DNA from: Paludibacter sp. 47-17
GTDB taxonomy: Bacteria > Bacteroidota > Bacteroidia > Bacteroidales > Paludibacteraceae
NCBI GenBank assembly: GCA_001898935.1
Contig: MKVT01000009.1
Coordinates: forward strand, 62,001 to 126,000
Direction: 5' to 3'
Length of the DNA stretch: 64,000 nucleotides
The position numbers were made by a program, and so were the translations under genes. This document shows positions 17,157 through 26,956 of the stretch, one piece after another (the stretch's first letter is position 1; every line of letters begins with the position of its first letter). The notes under the pieces are model-generated. The model saw only the letters and a list, made by a program, of their open reading frames with translations, made no database searches and was not told where the DNA came from.

Positions 17157-20100
17157 ATGCGTATGAATCATCTGAATTTTATTGTGAGTTTTCTATTGAT
17201 GGCAATGTTCGCCCTTTCGGCGAATGCACAATCGTACACCTATCAAACCGAAGGATTCGAAGAAGCTGCATGGGACCAGGCGCCCAACTCCACCAACACA
17301 ATAGCAGCTGCGACCGGTAACTGGCAGGTTGCGAAAAACAATATCCGGAATACGACCGTTGCAGCCAACGGCACTTACAGCCTGGTAATTGCAACGAAAG
17401 GCAATGCACTTATCAGTCCTCGCCTCGAGAAAGGAGCAGGCATCCTTAGCTTTTCGATGAATAAACCCAGCGGTGGCGGACGCACGATTTCCATCTCTAC
17501 CTCCACCGATAATATCAACTGGTCGGGCGACATCAGCACGGTAACGGTACCTTCGGTATGGACTACTCACCGGGTGGAAATCGACGATGAGTCGGTACGA
17601 TATATCCGATTTCAGACCAACTCCAACGGAAGTGTATATATCGACGATGTAAACATAGCCGAACCGGGGGCCCCCGAACCCGATGCACCCATGGACTACT
17701 GGACACAGGACTTCAACAACCAAAGCGCGTTGCCGGGAAGCAAACCCGAAACACCGGTGGAAATAACCGTTCCGGGCCAGGGCGTATGGATTTACATGGG
17801 CGCCTACAAGGGTACCAATACGGCTTATATTCCCGACGGTTCGGTCATGAACCTGCGCATGCCGAAAAACGGATCGTATGTAATAACACCGCTCCTCGAC
17901 GACGGAGTGAGCAGCATTGAATTCTGGGAAGGACGCGGCGACCGCGACCTCACCGTTTACACATCGACCGACGGAGGTGCTCAATGGACCTTGCTTCAGA
18001 CCGTTACAACCGCACGGATTAAGCCCACCCTTATTCCCCTCAACAAAGCTACGATCAACCGTATCAAAATAGCCAACGAAAGTGGTAGCGATGCCGATGT
18101 CGACAACATCCGGATTTCGGTCTTCCCGGATGGTAAGGTACCGCAAGTTACAACAGGTCAGGCCTCGGACATAGGCCGTACCGTGGCTACCGTTACCGGA
18201 GAGGTGGTAAACAGCGGTTCGAAGCCCGTGCTGGAACGGGGCATTGTGTGGGATACCCTTCCTATTCCGGTTATTGCCGGCAACCGTACCATCGAGTATG
18301 CCTCGACAGGAACATTTACGGCAAGCCTGGAGAACTTACCTGCAGGGGCCACGATCTACTTTCGTGCCTATGGCCGCAGCAGGTCGGGGGCCGGATATGG
18401 TGAAATCAAGCAATTCACGACGCTCCCGGCCATTCGTCCGGTGGTTATCACCCAGGCCATCGATAGTATTACCGGCGAAAGCGCTGTAGCAGGAGGGCTG
18501 ATTGCGGACAAGGGCGGTATCCGGCTCCTCGAAAAAGGGATTTGCTGGAACGAACATGGAAACCCTACCACTGCCGACCAGGTCGTAACGAGCACGGCCG
18601 CTTCGGACCGTTACGAGCTATCGCTTCGCAACTTAAAGCCTACCACTACTTATTACTATAAGGCCTTTGCCCGTAACGCAGCCGGCACCGGTTACGGCGA
18701 GGAGCGCACGTTTACCACCGGCAATCGGACTCTTCCGCAACTTACCACCCTTGCTCCAACCGCGGTGTTATCGTACAGCATCACCGGCGGAGGAACGATA
18801 ATCAGCAACGGGAATGCGCCGCTCACTACCGGCCTGTGCTGGAACGAGCAGGGCAATCCAACCACAGCCGACAAGAAAACCGAACACACCACGAGCAGCG
18901 GAACATTTACGAGCACCGTCGGATTTTTGCGCGGCAACACCACCTACTATATCCGTGCCTATGCCACCAACGGAGCAGGCACTGCCTATGGCGAGGAGAT
19001 AATGGTAACTACCCTGCCTTCGCGAACCGTTTACCTCTCGGCCAACGGCAACGATGCCACAGCCGACGGATCGAAAGAGCAGCCTTTCTATTCGTTGCAG
19101 AAGGCAGTCGATCTGGTGGCTGCCGGCGATTCGATCATTCTGTCGGGCGGCACCTACCGCTACAATCAACGCATCAACATCGGCACGGTAGGAGCACCCG
19201 ATGGTGGAACCATTGTGCTGACCACAAAAAATGGAGAGCGCGCCCTGCTCGATTTCTCGCAAATGGCACTCGACCCCAACAATCAGGGCATACGCCTGAC
19301 CGGCAGTTACTGGTATCTCTACGGTCTCGACATTAAAGGTGCAGGCGACAACGGATTGTTGATCGAACGCAATAAGCCCACCGGAGGAACACCCGCCGAC
19401 ATTATCAACAACACCCAGGAAGGGCATCATAACACCATTGAATTTTGCTCCTTCTTCGACAACAAGGATACCGGGTTGCAACTGAAAAACATGGCTGCAT
19501 ACAACCGCGTGATCAATTGCGATTCGTATTTCAACCGCGATGCCGAAGATGGCAATGCCGACGGATTTGCTCCTAAACTATCGGTGGGAACGGGCAATTA
19601 CTTCTACGGCTGCCGGGCCTGGAACAATTCAGACGATGGCTGGGACGGCATCCTGTACGATGCCGGCGAAGGCTTTGCCGACGACATGACCACTATTTAC
19701 GAAAACTGCTGGGCCTTTAACAACGGATTTTTGAAAGATGGCAGCGAGAGTAAAGGAAACGGCAACGGGTTTAAGCTGGGCGGGAGCGGCAACAACGATC
19801 GCCGTCACAACGCTCTGCTCATCGGTTGTCTGGCTTTCGACAACCTGATGAAAGGCTTCGACCAGAATCACAACACGGGCGATATGATGCTTATCAATTG
19901 CACCGGCTTTGCCAACAAATACCTGAAGAACAAAAATCATTATACCTATCGTATCGACGAAGAGATTCTTGCTCCCGGGAAAGCACTTACGCTTACCAAT
20001 TGCGTTGCCGTGTGGGATGGTATTGCCGATCCTTCGGCTTCAGCCTACACTCCGCTACGGTTGATGCAGGGTATACGTACCACCAACGATTTCCAGACTC

Positions 20101-20609
20101 TTCATACCGACTATATCAGTACCGACACCACAGGTGTGCGTTCGCAGCGCCAAGCCGACGGAAGTCTGCCCGTGATCGACTTTATGCGGATTAAACCCGG
20201 TAACACGAAACTGATCGACAAGGGCACGGCTGTAGAGTCGTTTACTTTCAACGGAGAGCCGGCAGCAGCGCTTCCGTACAAGGGTACGGCTCCCGACCTG
20301 GGTTGCTTTGAGACCGGCGACATCGTGAGTTCAGTAGAGCCGGCGACCCTGCTCAATGGGAAGCATTCCCTGGTGATTTACCCACAGCCGGTGCGTGAGC
20401 AGTTTACGCTTACCATTATGGACGGCACTACCACCGGCACGATGCAGGCGCGCATTTATGATGTAAACGGCCGTGAGGTCAAACAGCTCCGTTTTGCCGG
20501 CAGCGAAGTGGTCGTACAGCGCGAATCGCTCGGCAAGGGGGTCTACCTGGTGGTAGTTACCAACAGCGCATCGGGCCGGCGTTATAGTGGTACGGTTATT
20601 TTTAATTGA
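17157..20609 (+). CDS. Secreted pectate lyase, PL9-like, with T9SS C-terminal domain
   Basis: An 1150-residue exported protein. After the signal peptide (MNHLNFIVSFLLMAMFALSANA; start possible at 17163) come two beta-sandwich domains (about 25-330), each with a DDVNI/DNIRI strand. Next are three homologous fibronectin-III-like repeats (about 334-620; each ends YYK/IRAY..N..GTGYGEE..FTT), then a right-handed beta-helix (about 625-1010). The helix has PL9 features: EDGNADGFAPKL (calcium-binding type), NSDDGWDG and NGNGFKLGG with the likely catalytic Lys873. PL9 enzymes cut polygalacturonate by beta-elimination. The last 75 residues (YPQPVREQFTLTI..., IYDVNGREV...GVYLVVV) are a type A T9SS sorting domain. 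The hybrid sensor lies just upstream. Confidence 0.85.
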   Translation: MRMNHLNFIVSFLLMAMFALSANAQSYTYQTEGFEEAAWDQAPNSTNTIAAATGNWQVAKNNIRNTTVAANGTYSLVIATKGNALISPRLEKGAGILSFSMNKPSGGGRTISISTSTDNINWSGDISTVTVPSVWTTHRVEIDDESVRYIRFQTNSNGSVYIDDVNIAEPGAPEPDAPMDYWTQDFNNQSALPGSKPETPVEITVPGQGVWIYMGAYKGTNTAYIPDGSVMNLRMPKNGSYVITPLLDDGVSSIEFWEGRGDRDLTVYTSTDGGAQWTLLQTVTTARIKPTLIPLNKATINRIKIANESGSDADVDNIRISVFPDGKVPQVTTGQASDIGRTVATVTGEVVNSGSKPVLERGIVWDTLPIPVIAGNRTIEYASTGTFTASLENLPAGATIYFRAYGRSRSGAGYGEIKQFTTLPAIRPVVITQAIDSITGESAVAGGLIADKGGIRLLEKGICWNEHGNPTTADQVVTSTAASDRYELSLRNLKPTTTYYYKAFARNAAGTGYGEERTFTTGNRTLPQLTTLAPTAVLSYSITGGGTIISNGNAPLTTGLCWNEQGNPTTADKKTEHTTSSGTFTSTVGFLRGNTTYYIRAYATNGAGTAYGEEIMVTTLPSRTVYLSANGNDATADGSKEQPFYSLQKAVDLVAAGDSIILSGGTYRYNQRINIGTVGAPDGGTIVLTTKNGERALLDFSQMALDPNNQGIRLTGSYWYLYGLDIKGAGDNGLLIERNKPTGGTPADIINNTQEGHHNTIEFCSFFDNKDTGLQLKNMAAYNRVINCDSYFNRDAEDGNADGFAPKLSVGTGNYFYGCRAWNNSDDGWDGILYDAGEGFADDMTTIYENCWAFNNGFLKDGSESKGNGNGFKLGGSGNNDRRHNALLIGCLAFDNLMKGFDQNHNTGDMMLINCTGFANKYLKNKNHYTYRIDEEILAPGKALTLTNCVAVWDGIADPSASAYTPLRLMQGIRTTNDFQTLHTDYISTDTTGVRSQRQADGSLPVIDFMRIKPGNTKLIDKGTAVESFTFNGEPAAALPYKGTAPDLGCFETGDIVSSVEPATLLNGKHSLVIYPQPVREQFTLTIMDGTTTGTMQARIYDVNGREVKQLRFAGSEVVVQRESLGKGVYLVVVTNSASGRRYSGTVIFN

Positions 20610-20617
20610 CGTAGGTC

Positions 20618-22837
20618 ATGAAAATGATACATCTTTGCATGGTACTTCTGCTTTGGGGGAGTACCATGCCTCTTCGCCCCGTTGAACTGATAAAGGTTGA
20701 GGGCTGGCTGGAGTCGGCCTTCGTCGACTGGAAACCGGTGGAAGATGCTGCACGCTATGAAGTTCTGTATGCAGGTGAGGGTATCGATCCTACGCGTATC
20801 GACGGGCCGCTCATCAGAGGCTATGGCGATTATTTCAGAGCCGACATACCAGGCTTGAAGGCGGGTAGGTACAGGTTTCACGTGAAGGCTCTGGATGCCG
20901 CGGGAGCTGTTGTGTCGGAGGTACGTTCGCCGGAGATAGAAGTAACAGCCCATATCCGCGAAGGTTATGCGTTTTACGATCGTTCGGGGCGGTTTGCTCC
21001 CGGCGGTTACACGGAGGATGGAACGGTAAAAGCCGGGGCAAGGATTATTTATGTTTCGAAGTCTACGGTAAATACTGTCAGCTGTACTGTTGTAAACGAA
21101 CGTGGAGCATCGGTTCCTGTGACAGGATTGATGAACATTCTGGAAGCAAGGGGTAAGGGCTACGATAAAAGTCCGCTGATCATCAGGATGATCGGATTAA
21201 TTAAAGCTGAGGATATCAACGGATTGAAGTCGGACGACTATATTAATTTCACCGGAGCAAATTCGGACAACAGGATGATTGAAAACATCACCTTCGAAGG
21301 CATCGGTAACGATGCGACGGTTTATGGCTACGGCTTCCACACTAAACGAGCAAAAGGGATCGAAATCAGAAACCTGGGAATTATGTTGTTTGGCGACGAT
21401 GGGATATCAATGGAAAGCGACAACTTCAATAGCTGGATACATCACAACGACTTTTTTTACGGCAGTCCCGGCGGTGATGCCGACCAGGCGAAAGGCGACG
21501 GATCGATCGACATGAAATACAATTCGACAAACATCACCATTTCGTACAATCATTTCTGGGATTCGGGGAAAACTACTTTCTTCGGAGGTGCCACCGAGGT
21601 AAATCCTATTTACTGCACCTATCACCACAACTGGTTCGACCATTCGGATTCCCGGGGTCCACGGCTTTGTTTTGCCACAGCCCACATTTACAACAATTAT
21701 TTCGATGCCAACCCGACAATGTGTTTGCTGAATACCGAAAACACGTCGGCATTTGTAGAAGCGAATCATTACCGTAATTGTCCCTATCCGATGATGATCA
21801 ACATGCAGGGAACCAACTTCGAGAAATGGCCCAACGGAGAACAAAACGGCGGAATGACCAAAGCTTACAACAATCTGATTGAAAATCCGGTTAAATTGAT
21901 GTACCAGACGACTCGTGCCAACGATTTCGATGCATGGCTTGCCACATCCCGCGATGAACGAATTCCCGGAACCGTAACAAGCAGGAAAGGAGGCAACAGC
22001 TATTCCAATTTCGACACAGGGGACGGTATGTATGAATATACTGCCGATGCACCAGAACGGGTGAAGGAAAAAGTAACCCGATGGGCAGGAAGGGTGGAAG
22101 GAGGCGATCTGAAATGGACCTTTACGATAGCCGATGAATCGGGAAAGGAAATCATACCCGGACTGAAAGCTGCAATAGTAAACTACGCGTCGAAATTGGT
22201 ATCGATTCAGGATATGGCAATACCGGAAAACGGCGAGGAGGAAGAAAATCCGGCGGTAACCGGCACCGGTGGTAATCTTTGTGAGCTGATGGCTACCGGA
22301 AGTGCATCGGGGTTTACCATCACACCGGCCGGAACGAATCAAACGACAGTAAGTCCGTTGCTAATCAACGGAGCAAGCTACAGCTGCGCTTTAAAAATTG
22401 GATCGTCGCAGCTCATTGAATTCTCTACTACGCAGCCACAAAAGCTGACGCTATACTTCGATCCTACTTCGTCGAACGGGAAAACCCTATCGATCGACGG
22501 GATCGTAAGCGCCGCTATCAGTAACGGAAAGCTTGAAATCGATCTCTTGCCGGCAGGAAGTCATCTCCTTCGGCGCGGCAACTCGGAAACACGACTCGTT
22601 TATATCGCGTTGACCGACCTACCGACAAGTACACCCGAGACCCGGACCGACAAGGACTTTTACTATGCCGACGGTAAGCTCTACAATGCGGGAGGCAACG
22701 TATTTGCGGTACACGATTGTACCGGCCGGCTACTGCTGAGAGGTTCCTCCACCACCACCGATCTATCAGGGTTTCAGGATGGTTGTTATGTAGTTCGCAA
22801 TCTACAAACACAGGCTAGTTTTAAAATTATCAGATAA
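20618..22837 (+). CDS. Secreted pectate lyase, PL1-like, with N-terminal FN3 domain
   Basis: A 739-residue protein starting 8 bases after the PL9-like gene, so in the same operon. It has a short signal peptide, a fibronectin-III-like domain (about 25-110), then a parallel beta-helix of polysaccharide lyase family 1: GDGSIDMKYNSTNITISYN (calcium-binding type) and HHNWFDHSDSRGPRL, with R346 and R349 in the classic RGPRL catalytic motif. A linker of Glu residues (EEEEN) leads to a beta-sandwich and a C-terminal segment (VFAVHDCTGRLLLRG...GCYVVRN) like a T9SS type A domain, though weaker than in its neighbour. It should cleave homogalacturonan outside the cell. Confidence 0.85.
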   Translation: MKMIHLCMVLLLWGSTMPLRPVELIKVEGWLESAFVDWKPVEDAARYEVLYAGEGIDPTRIDGPLIRGYGDYFRADIPGLKAGRYRFHVKALDAAGAVVSEVRSPEIEVTAHIREGYAFYDRSGRFAPGGYTEDGTVKAGARIIYVSKSTVNTVSCTVVNERGASVPVTGLMNILEARGKGYDKSPLIIRMIGLIKAEDINGLKSDDYINFTGANSDNRMIENITFEGIGNDATVYGYGFHTKRAKGIEIRNLGIMLFGDDGISMESDNFNSWIHHNDFFYGSPGGDADQAKGDGSIDMKYNSTNITISYNHFWDSGKTTFFGGATEVNPIYCTYHHNWFDHSDSRGPRLCFATAHIYNNYFDANPTMCLLNTENTSAFVEANHYRNCPYPMMINMQGTNFEKWPNGEQNGGMTKAYNNLIENPVKLMYQTTRANDFDAWLATSRDERIPGTVTSRKGGNSYSNFDTGDGMYEYTADAPERVKEKVTRWAGRVEGGDLKWTFTIADESGKEIIPGLKAAIVNYASKLVSIQDMAIPENGEEEENPAVTGTGGNLCELMATGSASGFTITPAGTNQTTVSPLLINGASYSCALKIGSSQLIEFSTTQPQKLTLYFDPTSSNGKTLSIDGIVSAAISNGKLEIDLLPAGSHLLRRGNSETRLVYIALTDLPTSTPETRTDKDFYYADGKLYNAGGNVFAVHDCTGRLLLRGSSTTTDLSGFQDGCYVVRNLQTQASFKIIR

Positions 22838-22865
22838 CTCGTTCTTTTTCTCCGCTCCAAAAGCA

Positions 22866-22885
22866 GCCGGACTTGTATTTCCGGC
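22866..22885 (+). terminator. Possible weak terminator after the pectate lyase operon
   Basis: A 6-bp stem GCCGGA/TCCGGC with an 8-base loop, without a following T-run. The rest of the gap up to 22995 holds the short repeat and the aguA promoter. Confidence 0.25.
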
Positions 22886-22942
22886 AGATCAACTACGCCA
22901 TCACGATTAATGATTCAACGAACCGGGATCCCTCCCGCCGAT

Positions 22943-22960
22943 TCTTGACTCTTGATTCTT
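22943..22960. repeat. Inverted copy of the AAGAATCAAGAGTCAAGA repeat
   Basis: The plus strand reads TCTTGACTCTTGATTCTT, the exact complement of the 18 bases at 12496-12513. It lies directly before the aguA promoter box and so could supply its -33 region. Confidence 0.6.
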
Positions 22961-22965
22961 TTTGT

Positions 22966-22973
22966 TATTTTTG
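22966..22973 (+). promoter_or_regulatory. -7 promoter box of the agmatine deiminase operon
   Basis: TATTTTTG matches TAnnTTTG, 22 bases before the aguA ATG. Confidence 0.6.
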
Positions 22974-22995
22974 CACTCCATTATAATAAAAAACT

Positions 22996-24087
22996 ATGCG
23001 TAGACTTCCTGCCGAATGGGAACCTCAGCGGTTCGTACAGCTTACCTGGCCACATGCAGCCACCGATTGGTCGTCGATGATCGACGACGTGAACCGGTGT
23101 TTCGTGGAGCTGACCTTGTCGATTATCCGTTTTCAACCTGTGTTGATCGTATGTGCCGATACACATGCGGTAGAGGGTCTGTTGCGCGCTGAGCTGACGA
23201 AGCGTAAGGGGAAACTGCAACTGGCCGATACCGGCGGATGGTTCGGCAACCGGGGAGAAAGCGAGGGAACCGGCGATCCTTTTTCGGGGTTGATCAGGCT
23301 GGTGGAATTGCCATCGAACGATACCTGGGCGCGCGACCACGGAGGTATTACGGTGCTGGAAGATGGGAAGCGGGTGATTTGCGATTACGGGTTCAACGGC
23401 TGGGGACAGAAGTTTGAAGCAGGACTCGACAATGCGCTCACGGCTAAGTTGCATGCAGCGGGCGTACTGGGTGATGTGGCGTACCGCGATTGTCTCGATT
23501 TTGTTCTCGAAGGCGGAAGCCTGGAGTCGGACGGACAAGGCACCTTGCTCACTACCCGCGAATGCCTGCTTTCGGAATTCCGGAATCCTTCGTATACCCA
23601 GGAAATGATCGAACAGCGGCTGAAAGATGATTTCGGGCTGGTGCGGGTGTTGTGGCTGAACCATGGCTACCTGGAGGGCGACGATACCGACAGTCATATC
23701 GATACCCTGGCGCGCTTGTGCGATCGCGATACGATCGCGTATGTTCGCTGCGACGACCCGGTGGATGCTCATTTCGATGCGCTTCAAAAGATGGAGCTGG
23801 AACTGCGCCGGTTTAAAACCTTTTCGGGACAGCCCTACCGGCTCATTCCGCTGCCCATGGCCGACGCCGCCTACGACGAGGAGGGCAACCGGCTGCCGGC
23901 TACCTACGCCAATTTCCTGATTCTGAACGGCGCCGTACTGATGCCCACCTATGGCAATGCTCTGAAGGATGAACTGGCGATGAACCAGCTCAAACTGGCG
24001 TTTCCCGATCGCGAAATCGTGGGTGTTGATTGCCGTATATTGATTGAGCAACATGGGTCGCTGCACTGTGTAACGATGCAATATTAG
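22996..24087 (+). CDS. aguA: Agmatine deiminase
   Basis: AguA hydrolyses agmatine to N-carbamoylputrescine and ammonia. The 363 residues are typical for the peptidyl-arginine deiminase superfamily: D114 in SNDTWARDHGG, H234 and D236 in DTDSHIDT, and the catalytic Cys358 in QHGSLHCVTMQ near the C-terminus. There is no signal peptide, so it is cytoplasmic, which separates it from secreted peptidyl-arginine deiminases. It starts an operon with an acyltransferase (3-base gap) and N-carbamoylputrescine amidase, giving the arginine-agmatine-putrescine route. Confidence 0.94.
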   Translation: MRRLPAEWEPQRFVQLTWPHAATDWSSMIDDVNRCFVELTLSIIRFQPVLIVCADTHAVEGLLRAELTKRKGKLQLADTGGWFGNRGESEGTGDPFSGLIRLVELPSNDTWARDHGGITVLEDGKRVICDYGFNGWGQKFEAGLDNALTAKLHAAGVLGDVAYRDCLDFVLEGGSLESDGQGTLLTTRECLLSEFRNPSYTQEMIEQRLKDDFGLVRVLWLNHGYLEGDDTDSHIDTLARLCDRDTIAYVRCDDPVDAHFDALQKMELELRRFKTFSGQPYRLIPLPMADAAYDEEGNRLPATYANFLILNGAVLMPTYGNALKDELAMNQLKLAFPDREIVGVDCRILIEQHGSLHCVTMQY

Positions 24088-24090
24088 GAA

Positions 24091-25380
24091 ATGAAAGAGG
24101 AGAATGGACCGATAAAGGCCCGGGGAGGGGCCGGCGTTGCAGTTGGCACGCCTACCGGGAGAAAAGCACCTGCCGGTGCGGGAGCCGGTGTTTCTTCTTC
24201 CCGGAATTTTTCCTTCGATGTATTGCGTGCGCTGGCTACTGTATCGGTAGTAGCGCTGCACGCGGCAGGACCCGTGCTCTACGAATATGGGACATTGCCC
24301 GCCGGAGAGTGGTGGGCGGCCAATGCCATCGACAGTGCGGTGCGATTCTCGGTGCCCGTCTTCCTGATGCTTACGGGTGCCCTGTTGCTGCCCAGGGTCG
24401 AACCGGCCGGAGAATTTCTGAAGCGGCGATTTTCGCGCCTGCTCGGGCCCTTTCTCTTCTGGAGCATCGTGTACCTGGCTGTTGCGCTCTACTTCACGAG
24501 TGCCGGAACCGGCAGCATCCTGCCTTTTATAATCCAGCGACTGCGTTCGGGTGCTTCGTTTCACCTCTGGTATGTGTACATGCTTATCGGCATTTACCTG
24601 CTGCTGCCGGTGATGCAACGCTGGGTGGCAGCAGCCGGCCGGCGCGACGTGGAATATTTCCTGGTCCTGTGGCTGGTGGCGCTGTTTGCCGGGCAACCGT
24701 TCGTAGCCTCCTACCTGCCCGATTTCAACCTCATGTATTTTTCGGGGTACATCGGCTATCCGGTACTGGGGTATTACCTGCACAACTTTATTCTTACACG
24801 GCACAACGAGGCGCAGCCCGGGCCGGCCGCCGGCATACACGCCGGACTATCGGAAAGCGGTCGCGGTCCGGCACAACGACATACCGGCTCCCGCGTCGTA
24901 AATCGCATCGCGCTTTTCCTGCTGATTCCCGGATTTCTGATCACCTTTATCGGCACCGGCTGGATCAGCGCTTCGCGCAATCATTTCGATCAAACTTTTT
25001 ACGAATACCTCAGCTTCAATGTAATAGCCATGGCAGCAGGGGTTTTTATGTTGATGGGCAACATCCGGAAGGAAGAAGCTCCGGAAACACCCACCCCCGT
25101 TAAGCGCCGGCTGCCACAAACCGTCGCAGTCGTCCTCAGCCGCTACAGTTACGGCATCTACCTTTCGCATGTATTTGTGCTGAAACTGGCAACCTTTCTG
25201 CAGTGGGATTTGTTAATTAAGAAAGTGTCGGGAAGCGGAATAAGCAGTATAGCCGAAACCGCCATGGCCTTGCATCCGGCGATCGGGATACCGCTGCTGA
25301 CGGTGGCAACCACCCTGGTATCGCTGGCGATTACGATGGGGTTGAGCAAACTGCCCGGAGGAAAATATATTGCGGGATAA
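24091..25380 (+). CDS. Membrane acyltransferase family 3 protein
   Basis: A 429-residue integral membrane protein with about ten helices. The family-3 acyltransferase start FDVLRALATVSVVALHAAG is clear, including R46 and the likely catalytic H57. Relatives (OafA, WecH and the like) put acetyl or other acyl groups on envelope sugars. The first 37 residues are a Gly/Ala-rich low-complexity extension ahead of the family start, and a second polar Gly-rich insert lies near 245-265. It sits 3 bases after aguA and 12 before aguB, so it is inside a polyamine operon. Whether it acts on polyamines or on a glycan is unknown. Confidence 0.8.
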   Translation: MKEENGPIKARGGAGVAVGTPTGRKAPAGAGAGVSSSRNFSFDVLRALATVSVVALHAAGPVLYEYGTLPAGEWWAANAIDSAVRFSVPVFLMLTGALLLPRVEPAGEFLKRRFSRLLGPFLFWSIVYLAVALYFTSAGTGSILPFIIQRLRSGASFHLWYVYMLIGIYLLLPVMQRWVAAAGRRDVEYFLVLWLVALFAGQPFVASYLPDFNLMYFSGYIGYPVLGYYLHNFILTRHNEAQPGPAAGIHAGLSESGRGPAQRHTGSRVVNRIALFLLIPGFLITFIGTGWISASRNHFDQTFYEYLSFNVIAMAAGVFMLMGNIRKEEAPETPTPVKRRLPQTVAVVLSRYSYGIYLSHVFVLKLATFLQWDLLIKKVSGSGISSIAETAMALHPAIGIPLLTVATTLVSLAITMGLSKLPGGKYIAG

Positions 25381-25392
25381 AAAAGAAAAAAT

Positions 25393-26268
25393 ATGAAAGT
25401 AGGATTAATTCAACAATCGAACACCGGCAACCGGGAGGAAAACATCGCGAAACTAAGCCGTAACATAGCCGTTCTGGCCGCACAAGGCGCCGGACTGATC
25501 GTGCTTCAGGAGCTGCACAACGGGCTGTATTTTTGTCAGACCGAAAACACGATGGTATTCGACCAGGCAGAACCGATACCCGGCCCGTCCACCGAATATT
25601 TCGGGCAGTTGGCCGCCCTGTATGGGGTGGTGCTGGTATTATCGCTTTTCGAGCGGCGTGCGGCGGGGCTTTATCACAACACGGCCGTAGTGATCGAGAA
25701 AGACGGCAGTATCGCGGGCAAGTACCGGAAGATGCACATCCCGGACGATCCGGCCTATTATGAGAAATTTTATTTCACCCCCGGCGATCTGGGATTTCAG
25801 CCCATCGATACGTCGGTGGGCCGGCTGGGAGTGTTGGTATGCTGGGATCAGTGGTATCCCGAGGCTGCGCGCCTGATGGCCATGGCGGGTGCCGATGTTT
25901 TGATTTATCCTACGGCTATCGGCTGGGAGAGCACCGACACGGAGGCGGAACAGCTCCGGCAGCAGGATGCATGGGTGACGGTGCAACGCGGTCATGCCGT
26001 AGCCAACGGGCTGCCGGTGATCAGCTGCAACCGCACCGGGTACGAGGCCGATCCGTCGGGCGTCACCAACGGCATCCGGTTCTGGGGTCATAGCTTCGTA
26101 GCCGGTCCGCAAGGCGAACTACTGGCAACGGCTCCCGACGACGACGAAGCCAATATGCTCGTAGAAGTCGATCTGGCGCGGGCGGAGCAGGTGCGCAGGT
26201 GGTGGCCGTTTTTCCGCGACAGGAGAATAGATGAGTTCGGCGACATCACGAAACGGTGGAGAATGTAA
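25393..26268 (+). CDS. aguB: N-carbamoylputrescine amidase
   Basis: AguB hydrolyses N-carbamoylputrescine to putrescine, CO2 and ammonia. The 291 residues are a nitrilase-fold enzyme with the complete triad: E40 in LQELHNG, K113 in KYRKMHIPDDP and C150 in VCWDQWYPEAAR. Length and motifs match the AguB subfamily closely. It completes the aguA pathway two genes upstream. A dehydrogenase for carboxyspermidine formation is encoded 13 kb away on the other strand. Confidence 0.95.
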   Translation: MKVGLIQQSNTGNREENIAKLSRNIAVLAAQGAGLIVLQELHNGLYFCQTENTMVFDQAEPIPGPSTEYFGQLAALYGVVLVLSLFERRAAGLYHNTAVVIEKDGSIAGKYRKMHIPDDPAYYEKFYFTPGDLGFQPIDTSVGRLGVLVCWDQWYPEAARLMAMAGADVLIYPTAIGWESTDTEAEQLRQQDAWVTVQRGHAVANGLPVISCNRTGYEADPSGVTNGIRFWGHSFVAGPQGELLATAPDDDEANMLVEVDLARAEQVRRWWPFFRDRRIDEFGDITKRWRM

Positions 26269-26311
26269 TCATCGCTTCGTAATCGGAGAAATACCATCAA
26301 CAATCAACATC

Positions 26312-26935
26312 ATGAGAAATCTACTGCTTAGCATTGTTTTACTTCCGGCCGTATTGCTTGCCGTAGAACCGGCGGATACGGTAACGACGGAGATCCGCAC
26401 CACGCGTCCGACGGCTGTGGTGACACAGCTCAATTTACCCAAACGCGGACGTTCAGTACACAAGGCGATCCTCGCACCGGCCCTGCTCGTTCGAAAAACA
26501 CAGGCCCTGTATTGGGAAAGCGGCGTTGGCGTGGATTATACCCACGACCGGCTGTTCGGCCGGCGCTTGCACCTGAATGCCGGCTATCTCACCAGCCGGC
26601 TGGGAAGCGCCCTCGGCACCAATGCCCTCAAACAAGATTATTTTCTGCTCGGAGCCGATTGGCATACACCGGTTGCCGACCGTTTAAAATGGCTGGCAGG
26701 AATTCATACCGGTTTCTTTTCGGTAGATTACGAAGATGAAGTATTCGCCAACCTGCCTGCATCGTCGGCCCTGCTGAGTATTGAAACCGGTTTGAATTAT
26801 ACCGCCGGCCCGGTCGACCTGCAGCTCGTGGCAGGTTACAACCTTATTGCGGGCAATGGAGCCGACGTACCGGGCAGTCTTTTCCCGGTGTACTACCAGC
26901 TGATGGTGAAGTTGCCTTTCGAACTGAGGAAATAA
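26312..26935 (+). CDS. Exported protein of unknown function, probably outer-membrane beta-barrel
   Basis: With the ATG at 26312 the product is 207 residues and begins with a good signal peptide (MRNLLLSIVLLPAVLLA). The frame is open further upstream, but that would overlap aguB and bury the signal. The mature part has alternating strands with aromatic ends (YWESGVGVDYTH, LHLNAGYLTS, LKWLAGIHTGFFSV, VDLQLVAGYNLIA, YYQLMVKLPFELRK), as in small outer-membrane barrels. No family is recognised. It follows aguB by 43 bases and precedes a lipoprotein hydrolase. Confidence 0.55.
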   Translation: MRNLLLSIVLLPAVLLAVEPADTVTTEIRTTRPTAVVTQLNLPKRGRSVHKAILAPALLVRKTQALYWESGVGVDYTHDRLFGRRLHLNAGYLTSRLGSALGTNALKQDYFLLGADWHTPVADRLKWLAGIHTGFFSVDYEDEVFANLPASSALLSIETGLNYTAGPVDLQLVAGYNLIAGNGADVPGSLFPVYYQLMVKLPFELRK

Positions 26936-26956
26936 AAACGCTCTAAATCACTACCC

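Noticed and set aside
22981-24840. A 619-codon open frame on the minus strand opposite aguA and the acyltransferase
   Set aside because: Both plus-strand genes have full motifs and catalytic residues. The antisense frame has no recognisable domain and an implausible composition rich in His, Gln and Arg, caused by codon bias.
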